Assembly (NCBI GenBank): GCA_963759175.1
Contig: CAVWXP010000008.1
Span: 62,001 to 126,000, forward strand
Direction: 5' to 3'
DNA: 64,000 nt
Source: SZUA-442 sp963759175
GTDB taxonomy: Bacteria > Actinomycetota > Acidimicrobiia > Spongiisociales > UBA5794
Below, one piece after another: positions 8,173-17,163 of the stretch (its first letter is position 1; each line of letters opens with the position of its first letter). Below the pieces are notes generated by a model that was given only the letters and a program-made list of their open reading frames with translations, was not told where the DNA came from and searched no databases. The position numbers and the translations under genes were made by a program.

Positions 8173-10422
8173 CTAACCGAGTACCTGCTCCAGCTCATCC
8201 TCCGATATGAGGACCGCACGGGCCTTGGAACCCTCTGAGGGCCCCACGACACCCTTCGACTCGAGGATGTCCATCACGCGTCCGGCACGGGCAAACCCGA
8301 TGCGGAGCTTGCGCTGGAGCATCGAGGTCGACCCCAGCTGCGATCTCACGACCAACTCGATGGCCTCGCGCATGATCTCGGGATCCTCACCATCGAACTC
8401 CTCGACATCCGCTGCCTTCTGGTGGGCCTGCTCGAAGACCTCCGAGTCCCGGTACTGGGCGTCGCGCTGCTCGCGAACCCAATCGACGACGGCATGGATC
8501 TCGGGCTCGGACACGAATGATCCCTGGATACGTTCCGGCTTGGGGTCGCGGGCGGTCACGACGAGCATGTCCCCGAGGCCGACGAGTTTGTCAGCCCCTC
8601 CCTGGTCGATGATCACGCGGCTGTCGGTCTGGGACGCGACCGAGAAGGCGAGGCGTGATGGCACGTTCGCCTTGATCACGCCCGTGATCACGTTGACCGA
8701 TGGTCGCTGCGTGGCGAGCACGAGGTGGATGCCCACGGCACGTGCCATCTGTGCGATCCGGACGATGGAGTCCTCGACCACCCTGCCCGCCACCATCATC
8801 AGGTCGTTCAACTCATCCACGACGATCACGATGTAGGGGAATCGATCGAACATCTCCTCGTCGAGACCACCCGCGTCGTACTGCTCACGGAACGAGTCGA
8901 TGTCCCTGACCCCGGCGTCGGCGAGGAGGTCGTAGCGCCGATCCATCTCCGCGACCGCCCATTGCAGGGCATCGGCGGCCTTCTTCGGGTTCGTGATGAC
9001 CCTGGTGAGGAGATGGGGGGCGTCGTTGTACTGGCCCAGTTCGACGCGCTTGGGATCCACGAGGATCAGGCGTACCTCCTCGGGCGTCGAACGCATGAGG
9101 ATCGATGTGAGCAGTGAGTTGATGCACGAGGACTTGCCTGCGCCTGTCGCTCCGGCGATGAGCACGTGGGGCAGCTCGGTGAGTCGGAGGAAGCGCGGGG
9201 TGCCTGACACGTCCACGCCGAGGCTCACCAGCATGGGATCGTGGTCGGCCTGCGCCTCGTCGGACGTGAGCACGTCGCCGATCGTCACGAGGTGGCGCTT
9301 GCGGTTCGGGACCTCGACGCCGATGGCCGACTTGCCCGGGATCGGCGCGAGTATGCGGACATCGGCAGCAGCGAGCGCGTAGGCGATGTCGTTGCTCAGG
9401 TTCGTGACCTTGTTGACCTTCACTCCCGGTGCGAGCTCGATCTCGTAACGGGTCACGGTGGGACCGGGAACGATCCGCACGAGGCGGGCATCGACACCGT
9501 GCTGGAGGAGCGCCTCCTCGAGTGCTTCACCGGTCTCCTTGAGACCACGGCCGTCATGACCTTTGGCGCCGCTCAGCTTGAGGATGTCGAGCGGGGGCAG
9601 CTCGTATCCCTCACGCGTGGGCGGCGCCGATACCTTGGGCTTGGTGCGCTTCTTGGGCGCAGGAGGGGCGACGACGTCGGCCTCGGTGGCGTACTCCTCG
9701 GGGAGGAGGTCGTTCGGCACATCGGCCGGGCCGGACTCGCGCAGGTCCACGACCACCTCGGTGGCGGGTTCGACATCGTTGGTGCGGCCACCCGCCACGG
9801 CTCCCCAGGTCGTTCGGACGGATGCCGCGAGCGATCGCAGCACGTCGCCGAGCGATGCCCGCGTCACGAGGAGCGCTCCCACGCCGATGATCGCCACGAG
9901 CACGACGAAGGCTCCCCAGTAGCCGATGAGCCGCTCGAGCGGGAAGGCGATGATCGAACCGACGGCGCCACCGTTCTCGCTGACGCTCTCCTGACCGCCT
10001 GCCAACGGGACATTGCCGGTCATGAGGTGGAAGAGGGCGACCGAACCGAGGAACAGGACGGCGACCCCGCTGAGCGTGCGTGTGCTGTCGTCCTTGTTGA
10101 TGACCCCGATCATGGCGAGGCCGGCGAACATGAGCGCGAGCGGGACGACGAAGGCCCACATGCCGACCAGGAATCGGATGCTCGCCGAACTCGAGGTGCC
10201 GATCGGACCCGAGAGGTCGAAGAACGACAGGAACACGAGGGCTCCCGCCACGATGAGGACGACGCCCCACACATCGGACTTGTGGTGGCCGAGATGATCG
10301 CCGATGCGTGTCGGAACCGCCCGTAGCGCTTGGGCTGTCCGCTTGATCAACGATGGTTTCTTCTGTTTGCGCTTCGCAGCACTCCGCCCCGTGGCCCGAC
10401 CGCTCGAGGTCTTCGTTGCCAT
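8173..10422 (-). CDS. ftsK: DNA translocase FtsK/SpoIIIE
   Basis: 749 residues. A basic N-terminal tail is followed by about four membrane helices within residues 45-200, a linker, then the alpha/beta motor with Walker A GATGAGKSS (about 421-429) and Walker B IVIVVDELNDLM (about 527-537). The C-terminal gamma winged helix (LQRKLRIGFARAGRVMDILESKGVVG) binds KOPS-like guide sequences in the family. It anchors at the septum and pumps chromosome ends during division. The start MATKTSSG follows a TACAGT -10 with a 9 nt gap; the longer reading adds 14 unlikely residues. Neighbours dapA and rnj form the usual actinobacterial context. Confidence 0.95.
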   Translation of the reverse strand: MATKTSSGRATGRSAAKRKQKKPSLIKRTAQALRAVPTRIGDHLGHHKSDVWGVVLIVAGALVFLSFFDLSGPIGTSSSASIRFLVGMWAFVVPLALMFAGLAMIGVINKDDSTRTLSGVAVLFLGSVALFHLMTGNVPLAGGQESVSENGGAVGSIIAFPLERLIGYWGAFVVLVAIIGVGALLVTRASLGDVLRSLAASVRTTWGAVAGGRTNDVEPATEVVVDLRESGPADVPNDLLPEEYATEADVVAPPAPKKRTKPKVSAPPTREGYELPPLDILKLSGAKGHDGRGLKETGEALEEALLQHGVDARLVRIVPGPTVTRYEIELAPGVKVNKVTNLSNDIAYALAAADVRILAPIPGKSAIGVEVPNRKRHLVTIGDVLTSDEAQADHDPMLVSLGVDVSGTPRFLRLTELPHVLIAGATGAGKSSCINSLLTSILMRSTPEEVRLILVDPKRVELGQYNDAPHLLTRVITNPKKAADALQWAVAEMDRRYDLLADAGVRDIDSFREQYDAGGLDEEMFDRFPYIVIVVDELNDLMMVAGRVVEDSIVRIAQMARAVGIHLVLATQRPSVNVITGVIKANVPSRLAFSVASQTDSRVIIDQGGADKLVGLGDMLVVTARDPKPERIQGSFVSEPEIHAVVDWVREQRDAQYRDSEVFEQAHQKAADVEEFDGEDPEIMREAIELVVRSQLGSTSMLQRKLRIGFARAGRVMDILESKGVVGPSEGSKARAVLISEDELEQVLG

Positions 10423-10431
10423 GGGACACCA

Positions 10432-10437
10432 ACTGTA
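10432..10437 (-). promoter_or_regulatory. -10 element of ftsK
   Basis: TACAGT, 9 nt before the ftsK ATG. The gap is slightly longer than at the other leaderless starts here. Confidence 0.45.
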
Positions 10438-10513
10438 CCCAACGTCGTCGCTACATCCAACCACCCTTCGCGCGATCGTCCGCGCGGAGAGTTACACACC
10501 TGTGATTTCCCGC

Positions 10514-11557
10514 TCAGGGCACCGATGCGAGGCGGGTCCGATTCGGTCCGAACACGTGGAACCGGCGCGTCCAGAGTTCGACGGTGTCCCCGACCGACGG
10601 GTAGCCGTCCCGGGTGCGCACGATGGCCGGGTCGCCGGCGAGGTCGACGTGCACGAAGCCATGGTCGCCGTGGTGCTCGACCGACACCACCGTCGCGTTG
10701 AGGCCTGCCATGGGAACGATCTCCCAGTCCTCGGGCCGGACACCGACGGTGACGTCCAGAGACTCGAGCGGCTTCGGCATGGGAAGGGCGCCGGATGCGA
10801 GGACGATCTCGCGCTCGCCCACCCGACCAGGGAGCATCGACATCGGCGGGCTCCCCACGAACGATGCAACGAAGGCGTTGGCGGGCCGGTGGTAGATGTC
10901 ATGGGGGGTCCCCAGTTGCACGACCCGGCCGCGATCGATCACGAGGATGCGGTCACCGAGGGCCATCGCCTCGATGGGATCGTTCGTGGCGTACATGGCC
11001 GTCACGTCATATCCGCGTTGCAGGAGCCGGATCTCGGATCGCATGTCCTGGCGCAGGACCGGATCGACACGGGCGAGCGGTTCGTCGAGGAGGAAGACCG
11101 ATGGCCTGCGCACGAGCGCCCTTGCGGCCTGCACGAGCTGTTGGTGGCCTGCCGCGAGTTTGTTTGGCATGCGTTGGAGGAACCGCTCGATGGTCATGGC
11201 ACGCGACTCTGCCCCGACCCGGCGATCGATCTCGTCGCGATGGACACCATGCACCTCGAGGGGGAACGCCACGTTGTCCCGGACGGAACGGAACGGGATC
11301 AGCGCGTTGTCCTGGAACACCATCGCGACGTCGCGCCTGGCCGGGGGCGTCTCGGTGACGACGACACCGCCGAAGAGGACGTCGCCTCGCGTCGGCATGT
11401 CGAGGCCCGCCACCAAGCGCAACAGGGATGTCTTGCCGCTGCCGGAGGGTCCGATCACCGCCAACATCTCACCGTCGTCGATCGTGACCGACACATTGTG
11501 GAGTATCTCGACGCCGGACCGCTCGAGGGTGACACCGTCGAGCACGATGTTCGCCAT
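10514..11557 (-). CDS. ABC transporter ATPase (sugar MsmK/UgpC-like) with degenerate catalytic motifs
   Basis: 347 residues. Walker A GPSGSGKTS (36-44), Q-loop VFQDNALIP, Walker B FLLDEPLARVD and a C-terminal TOBE-like regulatory region follow the MalK/UgpC family. Two key motifs differ. The LSGGQ signature reads LAAGHQ (134-139), and the H-switch histidine after Walker B is Asn (ATNDPIEA, N192). Both changes would be expected to weaken ATP hydrolysis. No permease or binding protein is adjacent; it sits between rnj and ftsK with its own TACGCT -10. It may energise a transporter elsewhere poorly, or be a regulator or a decaying copy. Confidence 0.85.
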   Translation of the reverse strand: MANIVLDGVTLERSGVEILHNVSVTIDDGEMLAVIGPSGSGKTSLLRLVAGLDMPTRGDVLFGGVVVTETPPARRDVAMVFQDNALIPFRSVRDNVAFPLEVHGVHRDEIDRRVGAESRAMTIERFLQRMPNKLAAGHQQLVQAARALVRRPSVFLLDEPLARVDPVLRQDMRSEIRLLQRGYDVTAMYATNDPIEAMALGDRILVIDRGRVVQLGTPHDIYHRPANAFVASFVGSPPMSMLPGRVGEREIVLASGALPMPKPLESLDVTVGVRPEDWEIVPMAGLNATVVSVEHHGDHGFVHVDLAGDPAIVRTRDGYPSVGDTVELWTRRFHVFGPNRTRLASVP

Positions 11558-11563
11558 GACGTG

Positions 11564-11569
11564 AGCGTA
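11564..11569 (-). promoter_or_regulatory. -10 element of the orphan ABC ATPase
   Basis: TACGCT with a 6 nt gap to the ATG at 11557, in the 39 bp downstream of rnj. The ATPase can therefore be expressed apart from dapA-rnj. Confidence 0.55.
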
Positions 11570-11596
11570 CCGTCCCCGATCTACCCGTTCGGGTGA

Positions 11597-13225
11597 TCAG
11601 ATCTCGATGACCACCGGGAGGACGACGGGGCGACGCTTCACGGAGCTCTTGACGGCCCTCGTGGCGGTATTGCGCACCCGACGGCGGAGGGTGTCCGGAT
11701 CGATCGGATGATCGAGGCTGGCGACCGAGGCACGGACCCGTTCCGCGACCACGGCATGGAGGTCCTCGTCATCGGACGTGACACCGTGCGAGTCGACATC
11801 GGGTCCGATGAGGATCTCGCCGGTGCTGAAATTGACGCCGATCGTCACGATGAGCACACCGTCATCGGCGAGGTGCCTGCGGTCGCGGATGATCGTGTCG
11901 GCGTCGCCGACCTCGGCCCCGTCGACGTAGACGTATCCGCCGGGGATGGCGCCGCGTTCGACCGTGAGCTGCCCGTTCTCGAGGACCACGACGTCGCCGT
12001 CCTCGCAGATCTCGACCTCGGGGATCTGCATGGCACGCCCGAGGGCCGCATTGGCCACGAGATGGCGGTACTCGCCGTGCACCGGGACCATGGCATCGGG
12101 CCTGACGGCGTTGTAGAAGGTCTTGAGTTCCTCGGCTGCTGCGTGCCCGCTCACGTGGACGTGCGTGTTGCGCCCGTGGTAGACCTCGACCCCGGCTCGG
12201 TACAGGTTGTTGATCACACGTGAGACGCGGGTCTCGTTACCGGGGATGGGAGTCGCCGAAATGATCACCGTGTCGTCGATGCTGAGTGACACGAAGCGGT
12301 GATCGCCGGCAGCCATGAGCGACAGGGCGGCGAAGGGCTCTCCCTGGCTACCCGTGGAGATGATCGCCGTCTCACCAGACGGCATGTCGACGAGCTCATC
12401 GAGTTCGACGAGTGCACCCTCGGGGATGTCGAGGACACCGAGTTGCGATGCGATGTCCGAGTTGCGGAGCATCGACCGACCGATGAAGGCGAACTTGCGG
12501 CCGTCCCGGACGACGGCGTCGATGGCCTGCTGGACCCGGTGCACATGGGATGCGAAGCACGCCACGATCACCCGGCCGTCGGCGTGGGACACGATCTCAT
12601 CGAGGCGCTCCCCCACCGTCGTCTCTGACGGCACGTACCCCGGCCGCTCGGCGTTCGTGGAATCGGCGAGGAGCAACCGCACGCCGCGCTTGCCGATCGT
12701 CGCAAACGACCGAAGGTCGGTCGGGACGCCGTCGATCGGCGTCGGGTCGAGCTTGAAGTCCCCGGTGTGCAGGACGATGCCCTCGGGTGTGTCGAAGGCG
12801 ACACCGGCTGCATCCGGGATCGAGTGGGAAACGGGTATGAAGGTGAATCGGAAGGGACCGTCGTCGACCCACTCGTAGTGCTCGACGGCACGCAGGTCGG
12901 GAACGATGCCCCGTTCCTCGATACGCGCACGTGCGAACTCGATCGTCAGCGACGTGCCGTAGATCGGGACATTCACCTCGTCGAGGAGGAAACCGAGAGC
13001 GCCGATGTGATCCTCGTGCCCGTGGGTGAGGATGATGCATCGGAAGTCCGAGGCCCGCTCGATGATCGAGGCGAAATCCGGGAGGACGAGATCGACACCG
13101 AGCATGTCCTCCTCGGGGAACATGAGACCGCAATCGATGAGGGCGATCTCGCCGTCGACCTCGAGGGAGGCGCAGTTTCGGCCGACCTCACCGAGTCCGC
13201 CGAGGAACCCCACCTTTACGGTCAT
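11597..13225 (-). CDS. rnj: Ribonuclease J
   Basis: 542 residues. Metallo-beta-lactamase core with the zinc motif HGHEDH at residues 68-73, later motifs SHSIPDA and HTGDFKLD, the beta-CASP region (STNAERPGYVPSE), ISTGSQGEP, SGHAAAEE and VPVHGEYRH, and a C-terminal domain ending in a basic stretch. RNase J is a 5'-to-3' exonuclease and endonuclease for mRNA decay and rRNA maturation in the cytoplasm. The ATG overlaps the dapA stop as ATGA, so the two are translationally coupled; dapA-rnj-ftsK is a conserved actinobacterial order. Confidence 0.95.
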   Translation of the reverse strand: MTVKVGFLGGLGEVGRNCASLEVDGEIALIDCGLMFPEEDMLGVDLVLPDFASIIERASDFRCIILTHGHEDHIGALGFLLDEVNVPIYGTSLTIEFARARIEERGIVPDLRAVEHYEWVDDGPFRFTFIPVSHSIPDAAGVAFDTPEGIVLHTGDFKLDPTPIDGVPTDLRSFATIGKRGVRLLLADSTNAERPGYVPSETTVGERLDEIVSHADGRVIVACFASHVHRVQQAIDAVVRDGRKFAFIGRSMLRNSDIASQLGVLDIPEGALVELDELVDMPSGETAIISTGSQGEPFAALSLMAAGDHRFVSLSIDDTVIISATPIPGNETRVSRVINNLYRAGVEVYHGRNTHVHVSGHAAAEELKTFYNAVRPDAMVPVHGEYRHLVANAALGRAMQIPEVEICEDGDVVVLENGQLTVERGAIPGGYVYVDGAEVGDADTIIRDRRHLADDGVLIVTIGVNFSTGEILIGPDVDSHGVTSDDEDLHAVVAERVRASVASLDHPIDPDTLRRRVRNTATRAVKSSVKRRPVVLPVVIEI

Positions 13226-14127
13226 CGGGAACGACGCTGCGTGATCGGTTCGAGCGCTTTGCCGACGCGCTCCACGGTGTCGTGATGGGCAGGAACGAGC
13301 GGAAGCCTGGGTTCACCGACACCGTCCCAGTACGCCGTGAGAGCCGCCTTGAGCGGCATCGGGCTCGGTTCTGCGAACAGTGCCTTGGTGAGCGGCTCCA
13401 ACAGCTCGTGGAGTTCGTTGGCGGTGTCCCAGTCCTCGTCCACGACGGCATGGACCATCTCCGCCACCTCTCGCCCGGCGAGGTGGGAGATCACCGACAC
13501 GACGCCGACGCCACCGGCGGCGACGATGTCCTTGGTGTCGCCGTCGTTGCCCGAGTACACGGCGAACCCCTCGGGGAGCGCACGAATGGCCTGTCGAGAC
13601 CACTCGACGTCACCGACGGCATCCTTCGTGGCGACGATCCTGGGATGGTCGGCGAGTTCGACGAGGGTGTCGATCTCGATCCTCGTGGCGGTGCGGCCGG
13701 GGATGTTGTAGATCATCAGAGGGAGGTCGGTGGCATCGGCGATGGCTCGCATGTGTGCGGCGATGCCTCGCTGGGGAGGCTTCGAGTAGTAGGGCGTCAC
13801 CGCCATGATGCCGTTGGCTCCGCCGTGCGCAGCGGCCTCGGAGAGGGCGATCGACTCCCGGGTGTCGTACGTTCCAGCGCCTGCGATGACCTTCATCGAG
13901 CCCTTGGCCGCATCAACGGCGGCCTTGAACAGGGCGATCTTCTCCGGCTTGGACAACGTCGGTGCCTCACCGGTGGTGCCTGCGACGACGATGCCATCGG
14001 ATCCGTTGTCCCTCAGGTGTCGCACGAGCCGCCAGAATGCTGCGTAGTCGACGGATCCGTCGCTGGCGAACGGTGTGACGACGGCGGTGAGGACCCGGCC
14101 GAAGGGTGCGTCTGGACGGTTCTCCAT
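13222..14127 (-). CDS. dapA: 4-hydroxy-tetrahydrodipicolinate synthase
   Basis: 301-residue TIM-barrel aldolase. The TTGE motif (51-54), Tyr140 in LMIYNIPGRT and the Schiff-base Lys168 in IVATKDAVGD match active DapA. It condenses pyruvate with aspartate semialdehyde in the lysine/diaminopimelate pathway feeding peptidoglycan. The next enzyme, dapB, is encoded nearby at 15029-15787 but in a different transcription unit. dapA starts the dapA-rnj operon from a TAACTT -10 only 6 nt upstream and diverges from the thioredoxin gene. Confidence 0.95.
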   Translation of the reverse strand: MENRPDAPFGRVLTAVVTPFASDGSVDYAAFWRLVRHLRDNGSDGIVVAGTTGEAPTLSKPEKIALFKAAVDAAKGSMKVIAGAGTYDTRESIALSEAAAHGGANGIMAVTPYYSKPPQRGIAAHMRAIADATDLPLMIYNIPGRTATRIEIDTLVELADHPRIVATKDAVGDVEWSRQAIRALPEGFAVYSGNDGDTKDIVAAGGVGVVSVISHLAGREVAEMVHAVVDEDWDTANELHELLEPLTKALFAEPSPMPLKAALTAYWDGVGEPRLPLVPAHHDTVERVGKALEPITQRRSR

Positions 14128-14133
14128 GCGCGG

Positions 14134-14139
14134 AAGTTA
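14134..14139 (-). promoter_or_regulatory. -10 element of dapA
   Basis: TAACTT, 6 nt before the dapA ATG, in a divergent intergenic region of only 41 bp shared with the thioredoxin gene. Confidence 0.5.
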
Positions 14140-14155
14140 CCACGGGACCACTCGT

Positions 14156-14161
14156 TACCCT
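14156..14161 (+). promoter_or_regulatory. -10 element of the thioredoxin-TPR gene
   Basis: TACCCT, 7 nt before the ATG at 14169. With only 41 bp between divergent starts, the dapA -10 falls about where this promoter's -35 would be. Confidence 0.55.
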
Positions 14162-14168
14162 TGGAACC

Positions 14169-15014
14169 ATGGAAGATACGAGCCCCTACATCAAGGACGT
14201 GACGCTCGAGGACTTCCCGTCCGAGGTCCTGAACCGCTCCCGCGAGGTCCCGGTCCTCGTGGATTTCTGGGCCGAATGGTGCGGTCCCTGCAAGACGCTG
14301 TCACCGCTCCTGGAGCGCATGACGCACGAGGCAGGCGGTGCCTACGAGCTCGCAAAGGTCGATGTCGACGCCAACCAGGAGTTGTCGGCGCAGTTCATGG
14401 TGCAGTCGATTCCGACGGTCGTCGCCATCCGCGACGGCAAGGAGGTCAACCGCTTCACGGGTGCACTTCCGGAAGCGGCGATCACCGCATTCCTCGAGAC
14501 GGTGCTCCCGACGGAGCTCGACCTGATGGTCGACGCCGCGCGCACGGCGCTGGTGACCGGCGACACGGCCGGTGCCGAACACATGCTCCGCCAGGTGCTC
14601 GACACGAAGCCAGACCATCAGGACGCCGGGACCAGCCTGGCGGCACTGCTCATCGACCACGGTGACATCGACGAGGCGATGATCGTCCTCGGAAAGCTGA
14701 TTCCCGATGCCGATGTGGAACGGCTCCAGGCTGCTGCCCGTCTCCGACTCACGTCGGGTGGCGACATCGCCGAGCTCGAGGCTGCGGCATCGGCTGCGCC
14801 CGACGACGACGAGGCCCAGCTCGCACTGGCCCGCGCCCTCGCTGCTCGCTCCGAGTTCGAGCCCGCCCTCGATCGCCTGCTCGATGTCGTTCGGAGCAAG
14901 GGTGAAGGCAAGGAAGCCGCGCGGCTCGCGATGCTCGACATCTTCGGCGTCCTCGGCAACGATCATCCGCTCACGAGCACCTATCGCAGGCAGCTCGCCA
15001 CCGCGCTCTACTAG
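14169..15014 (+). CDS. Thioredoxin domain-TPR protein (CnoX-like)
   Basis: 281 residues. A thioredoxin fold with an intact WCGPC (37-41) and the cis-Pro region SIPTVVAIRDG is followed by about 165 helical residues with TPR-like repeats (AARTALVTGDTAGAEHMLRQ, ALAARSEFEPALDRLL). This matches the CnoX/YbbN architecture, a chaperone-redox protein that passes clients to GroEL or DnaK in characterised bacteria. The intact CxxC suggests redox activity, which E. coli CnoX has lost. Convergent with dapB, 14 bp between stops. Confidence 0.88.
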   Translation: MEDTSPYIKDVTLEDFPSEVLNRSREVPVLVDFWAEWCGPCKTLSPLLERMTHEAGGAYELAKVDVDANQELSAQFMVQSIPTVVAIRDGKEVNRFTGALPEAAITAFLETVLPTELDLMVDAARTALVTGDTAGAEHMLRQVLDTKPDHQDAGTSLAALLIDHGDIDEAMIVLGKLIPDADVERLQAAARLRLTSGGDIAELEAAASAAPDDDEAQLALARALAARSEFEPALDRLLDVVRSKGEGKEAARLAMLDIFGVLGNDHPLTSTYRRQLATALY

Positions 15015-15028
15015 GAGCGTCGGACTCG

Positions 15029-15787
15029 CTAGAGGCCCAGGAGGGGTTCGAGGCCCACGGCCACCGGATCCTGCTGCGCCCCGATCGAGCGGATCGCCAA
15101 CAGCATGCCTGGCATGAACGACGATCGATCCGTGGTGTCGTGGGTGATCGACAGCAGGTCACCTGATCCCCCGAACACCACGCGCTGATGCGCAACGAGC
15201 CCGGGCAGGCGCACGGAATGCACGTGGACGCCATCGACCACCGCCCCGAGAGCACCCTCGATGATCTCCTCGCCATCCACCTGCCGATGCTGGTCCGGCG
15301 AGACCGCAGCGATGCGTTGCGCCGTGGCGATCGATGTGCCGGACGGGGCTTCGGCCTTGCGGTCGTGGTGCATCTCGATGATCTCGGCCACCGGGTAATG
15401 CGGCGCCACGACCTCCGCCAGCTTCATCATCAGGACGCCGCCGATCGAGAAGTTGGGGACGACGAGGCAGTTGCCTGGCCCCTTGCCCCAGATGCGCTCG
15501 AGCTCGTTGAGTTTCTCGGTATCGAAGCCCGATGTCCCGATGACGACGTTCGCGCCGAATTGACGCCAATGCTCGATGTTGCCCAATACGACGTCGGGCC
15601 GGGACCATTCCATGATCACGTCGCAACCGTCGAGGGCTTCGTGGCTCTGTGAGATGGACAGGCCGCCGATGTTGCCGCTCGTATAGACGTCGAAGAGGCC
15701 GATCAGATGCATGTCGTCCTGGCGGAGGATCGTCGAGGCAGCAAGGCCTCCCATCTGGCCCGAAGCACCTGCGACTCCGACTTTCAT
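15029..15787 (-). CDS. dapB: 4-hydroxy-tetrahydrodipicolinate reductase
   Basis: 252 residues. N-terminal Rossmann glycine motif VGVAGASGQMGG, the catalytic helix-loop EMHHDRKAEAPSGTS with its HH..K residues, and the substrate loop HSVRLPGLVAHQRVVFG. It reduces the DapA product with NAD(P)H. The motif normally DFTxP reads EWSRPD here. The ATG overlaps the M16 peptidase stop as ATGA, so dapB is the second gene of an M16-dapB operon. The pairing of a processing-peptidase homologue with dapB recurs in actinobacteria. Confidence 0.94.
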   Translation of the reverse strand: MKVGVAGASGQMGGLAASTILRQDDMHLIGLFDVYTSGNIGGLSISQSHEALDGCDVIMEWSRPDVVLGNIEHWRQFGANVVIGTSGFDTEKLNELERIWGKGPGNCLVVPNFSIGGVLMMKLAEVVAPHYPVAEIIEMHHDRKAEAPSGTSIATAQRIAAVSPDQHRQVDGEEIIEGALGAVVDGVHVHSVRLPGLVAHQRVVFGGSGDLLSITHDTTDRSSFMPGMLLAIRSIGAQQDPVAVGLEPLLGL

Positions 15788-17031
15788 GCGACGAACCCCT
15801 CGAGGTCCTCGGCGGCGAACGGCCCCACCGCTCCGATGATGTACGGGCCACTGTACGAAGCCCCGGCGACGTCGACGATCTCGTCGGCGGTGACAGCGGC
15901 GATGCGTGCGACGGTCTCGTCGACCGTGAGGTGCTCCGCACCCATGAGTTCGGTCCGCCCCAGGCGATTCATTCTGCTGTTGGCGTCCTCGAGGCCGATG
16001 GCGAGGGAACCCTTCACATGCCCCTTGGCGCGCTCGAGTTCCTCGTCGCTGATGCCCGATTCGAGGATGAGATCGAGCTGTTCACGAATGATCTTGAGGA
16101 CCTGTTCGGTCTGGGACGGCGTCGTTCCGACGTAGACGGCTGACGCTCCGGTTTCCGCGAACGGGAGCCGGAACGAGTGCACCGCATACGCGAGGCCCCG
16201 GGTCTCACGGATCTCATGGAACAGCCGACTCGACATGCCCCCACCGAGCACGTGGTCGAGGAGGGTCAGGGCGAAACGACGGTCGTCGTTGCGGGCGATG
16301 GATGGCGCTCCGAAGACGATGTGTGCCTGTTCGGTGTCCTTCGTCCGGACCCGCACCTTCGCCGTGACATCCGGCACCGTCAGCGTCCGTTCGACGGCGG
16401 GCCCCGTCCACGACCCGAAGGCTTCCGTGACGAGGTCGAGGAGGTTGCCCGGGAGGTTCCCCGCGATCGCGACGACCGTCGAGCGCGGGGTGTACCGCCG
16501 CTCCCAATAGCTCGCAATCGTGTCACGGGACATGCCGAGGATCGACTCGGTCGTTCCCAGGATCGGAGGAGCGAGCGCGTGGGACCGCCATATGGCATCG
16601 ATGAACAGCTCGTGGGCGACGTCGGTCGGGTCGTCCTCGTTCATGTTGATCTCCTCGAGCACGACATGGCGCTCCGAGTCGATCTCGTCCTGGCGGAACG
16701 CTGGCCGCCGCAACATCTCGGAGAGGATGTCGATGCCGAGCGGCAGGTCGTCATCGCGCATCCGGGTCCAGAAACAGGTGTACTCCTTGGAGGTGAAGGC
16801 GTTGTGCCGTGCACCGATGCCGTCGAACGCCTCGGAGATGTCCCGTGCCGACCAGGTGTCTGAGCCCTTGAACAGCAGGTGCTCGAGGAAGTGCGAGGCC
16901 CCGGCTTCGGGGCCGGATTCGTCCCTGCTGCCGGTGTCGACCCAGCAACCGATCGCCACCGAACGGATCGACGGCATGTCGTGGGTGATCAGCCGAAGGC
17001 CGTTGTCGAGGGTGGTGAGTTCATGCTCCAT
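15784..17031 (-). CDS. M16 family zinc peptidase (processing-peptidase-like)
   Basis: 415 residues, the single-chain form of about 45 kDa. The inverted zinc motif HFLEH lies at 47-51, and the downstream metal-binding Glu is in VVLEEINMNEDDP. The C-terminal half shows the usual inactive repeat with ETRGLAYAVHSF. No signal peptide, so probably cytoplasmic. Its substrate is not known; bacterial homologues are often called PqqL/YmxG-like. TATCAT lies 8 nt before the ATG. First gene of a pair with dapB. Confidence 0.92.
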   Translation of the reverse strand: MEHELTTLDNGLRLITHDMPSIRSVAIGCWVDTGSRDESGPEAGASHFLEHLLFKGSDTWSARDISEAFDGIGARHNAFTSKEYTCFWTRMRDDDLPLGIDILSEMLRRPAFRQDEIDSERHVVLEEINMNEDDPTDVAHELFIDAIWRSHALAPPILGTTESILGMSRDTIASYWERRYTPRSTVVAIAGNLPGNLLDLVTEAFGSWTGPAVERTLTVPDVTAKVRVRTKDTEQAHIVFGAPSIARNDDRRFALTLLDHVLGGGMSSRLFHEIRETRGLAYAVHSFRLPFAETGASAVYVGTTPSQTEQVLKIIREQLDLILESGISDEELERAKGHVKGSLAIGLEDANSRMNRLGRTELMGAEHLTVDETVARIAAVTADEIVDVAGASYSGPYIIGAVGPFAAEDLEGFVA

Positions 17032-17039
17032 TGCGATCG

Positions 17040-17045
17040 ATGATA
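17040..17045 (-). promoter_or_regulatory. -10 element of the M16 peptidase gene
   Basis: TATCAT with an 8 nt gap to the ATG at 17031. The 132 bp from here to the pseudogene at 17164 holds nothing else I can identify. Confidence 0.5.
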
Positions 17046-17163
17046 GGAACCGTTCGACCCGCCGAGTCCTCGGGCGGCGTCCCGGCGCCGGCGAGCCCTC
17101 GATCGGGCGAACGACGAGCGCCTGCGATCGACGGTCGGGTGGGTCGAGGCGTGACCCGGTCGC

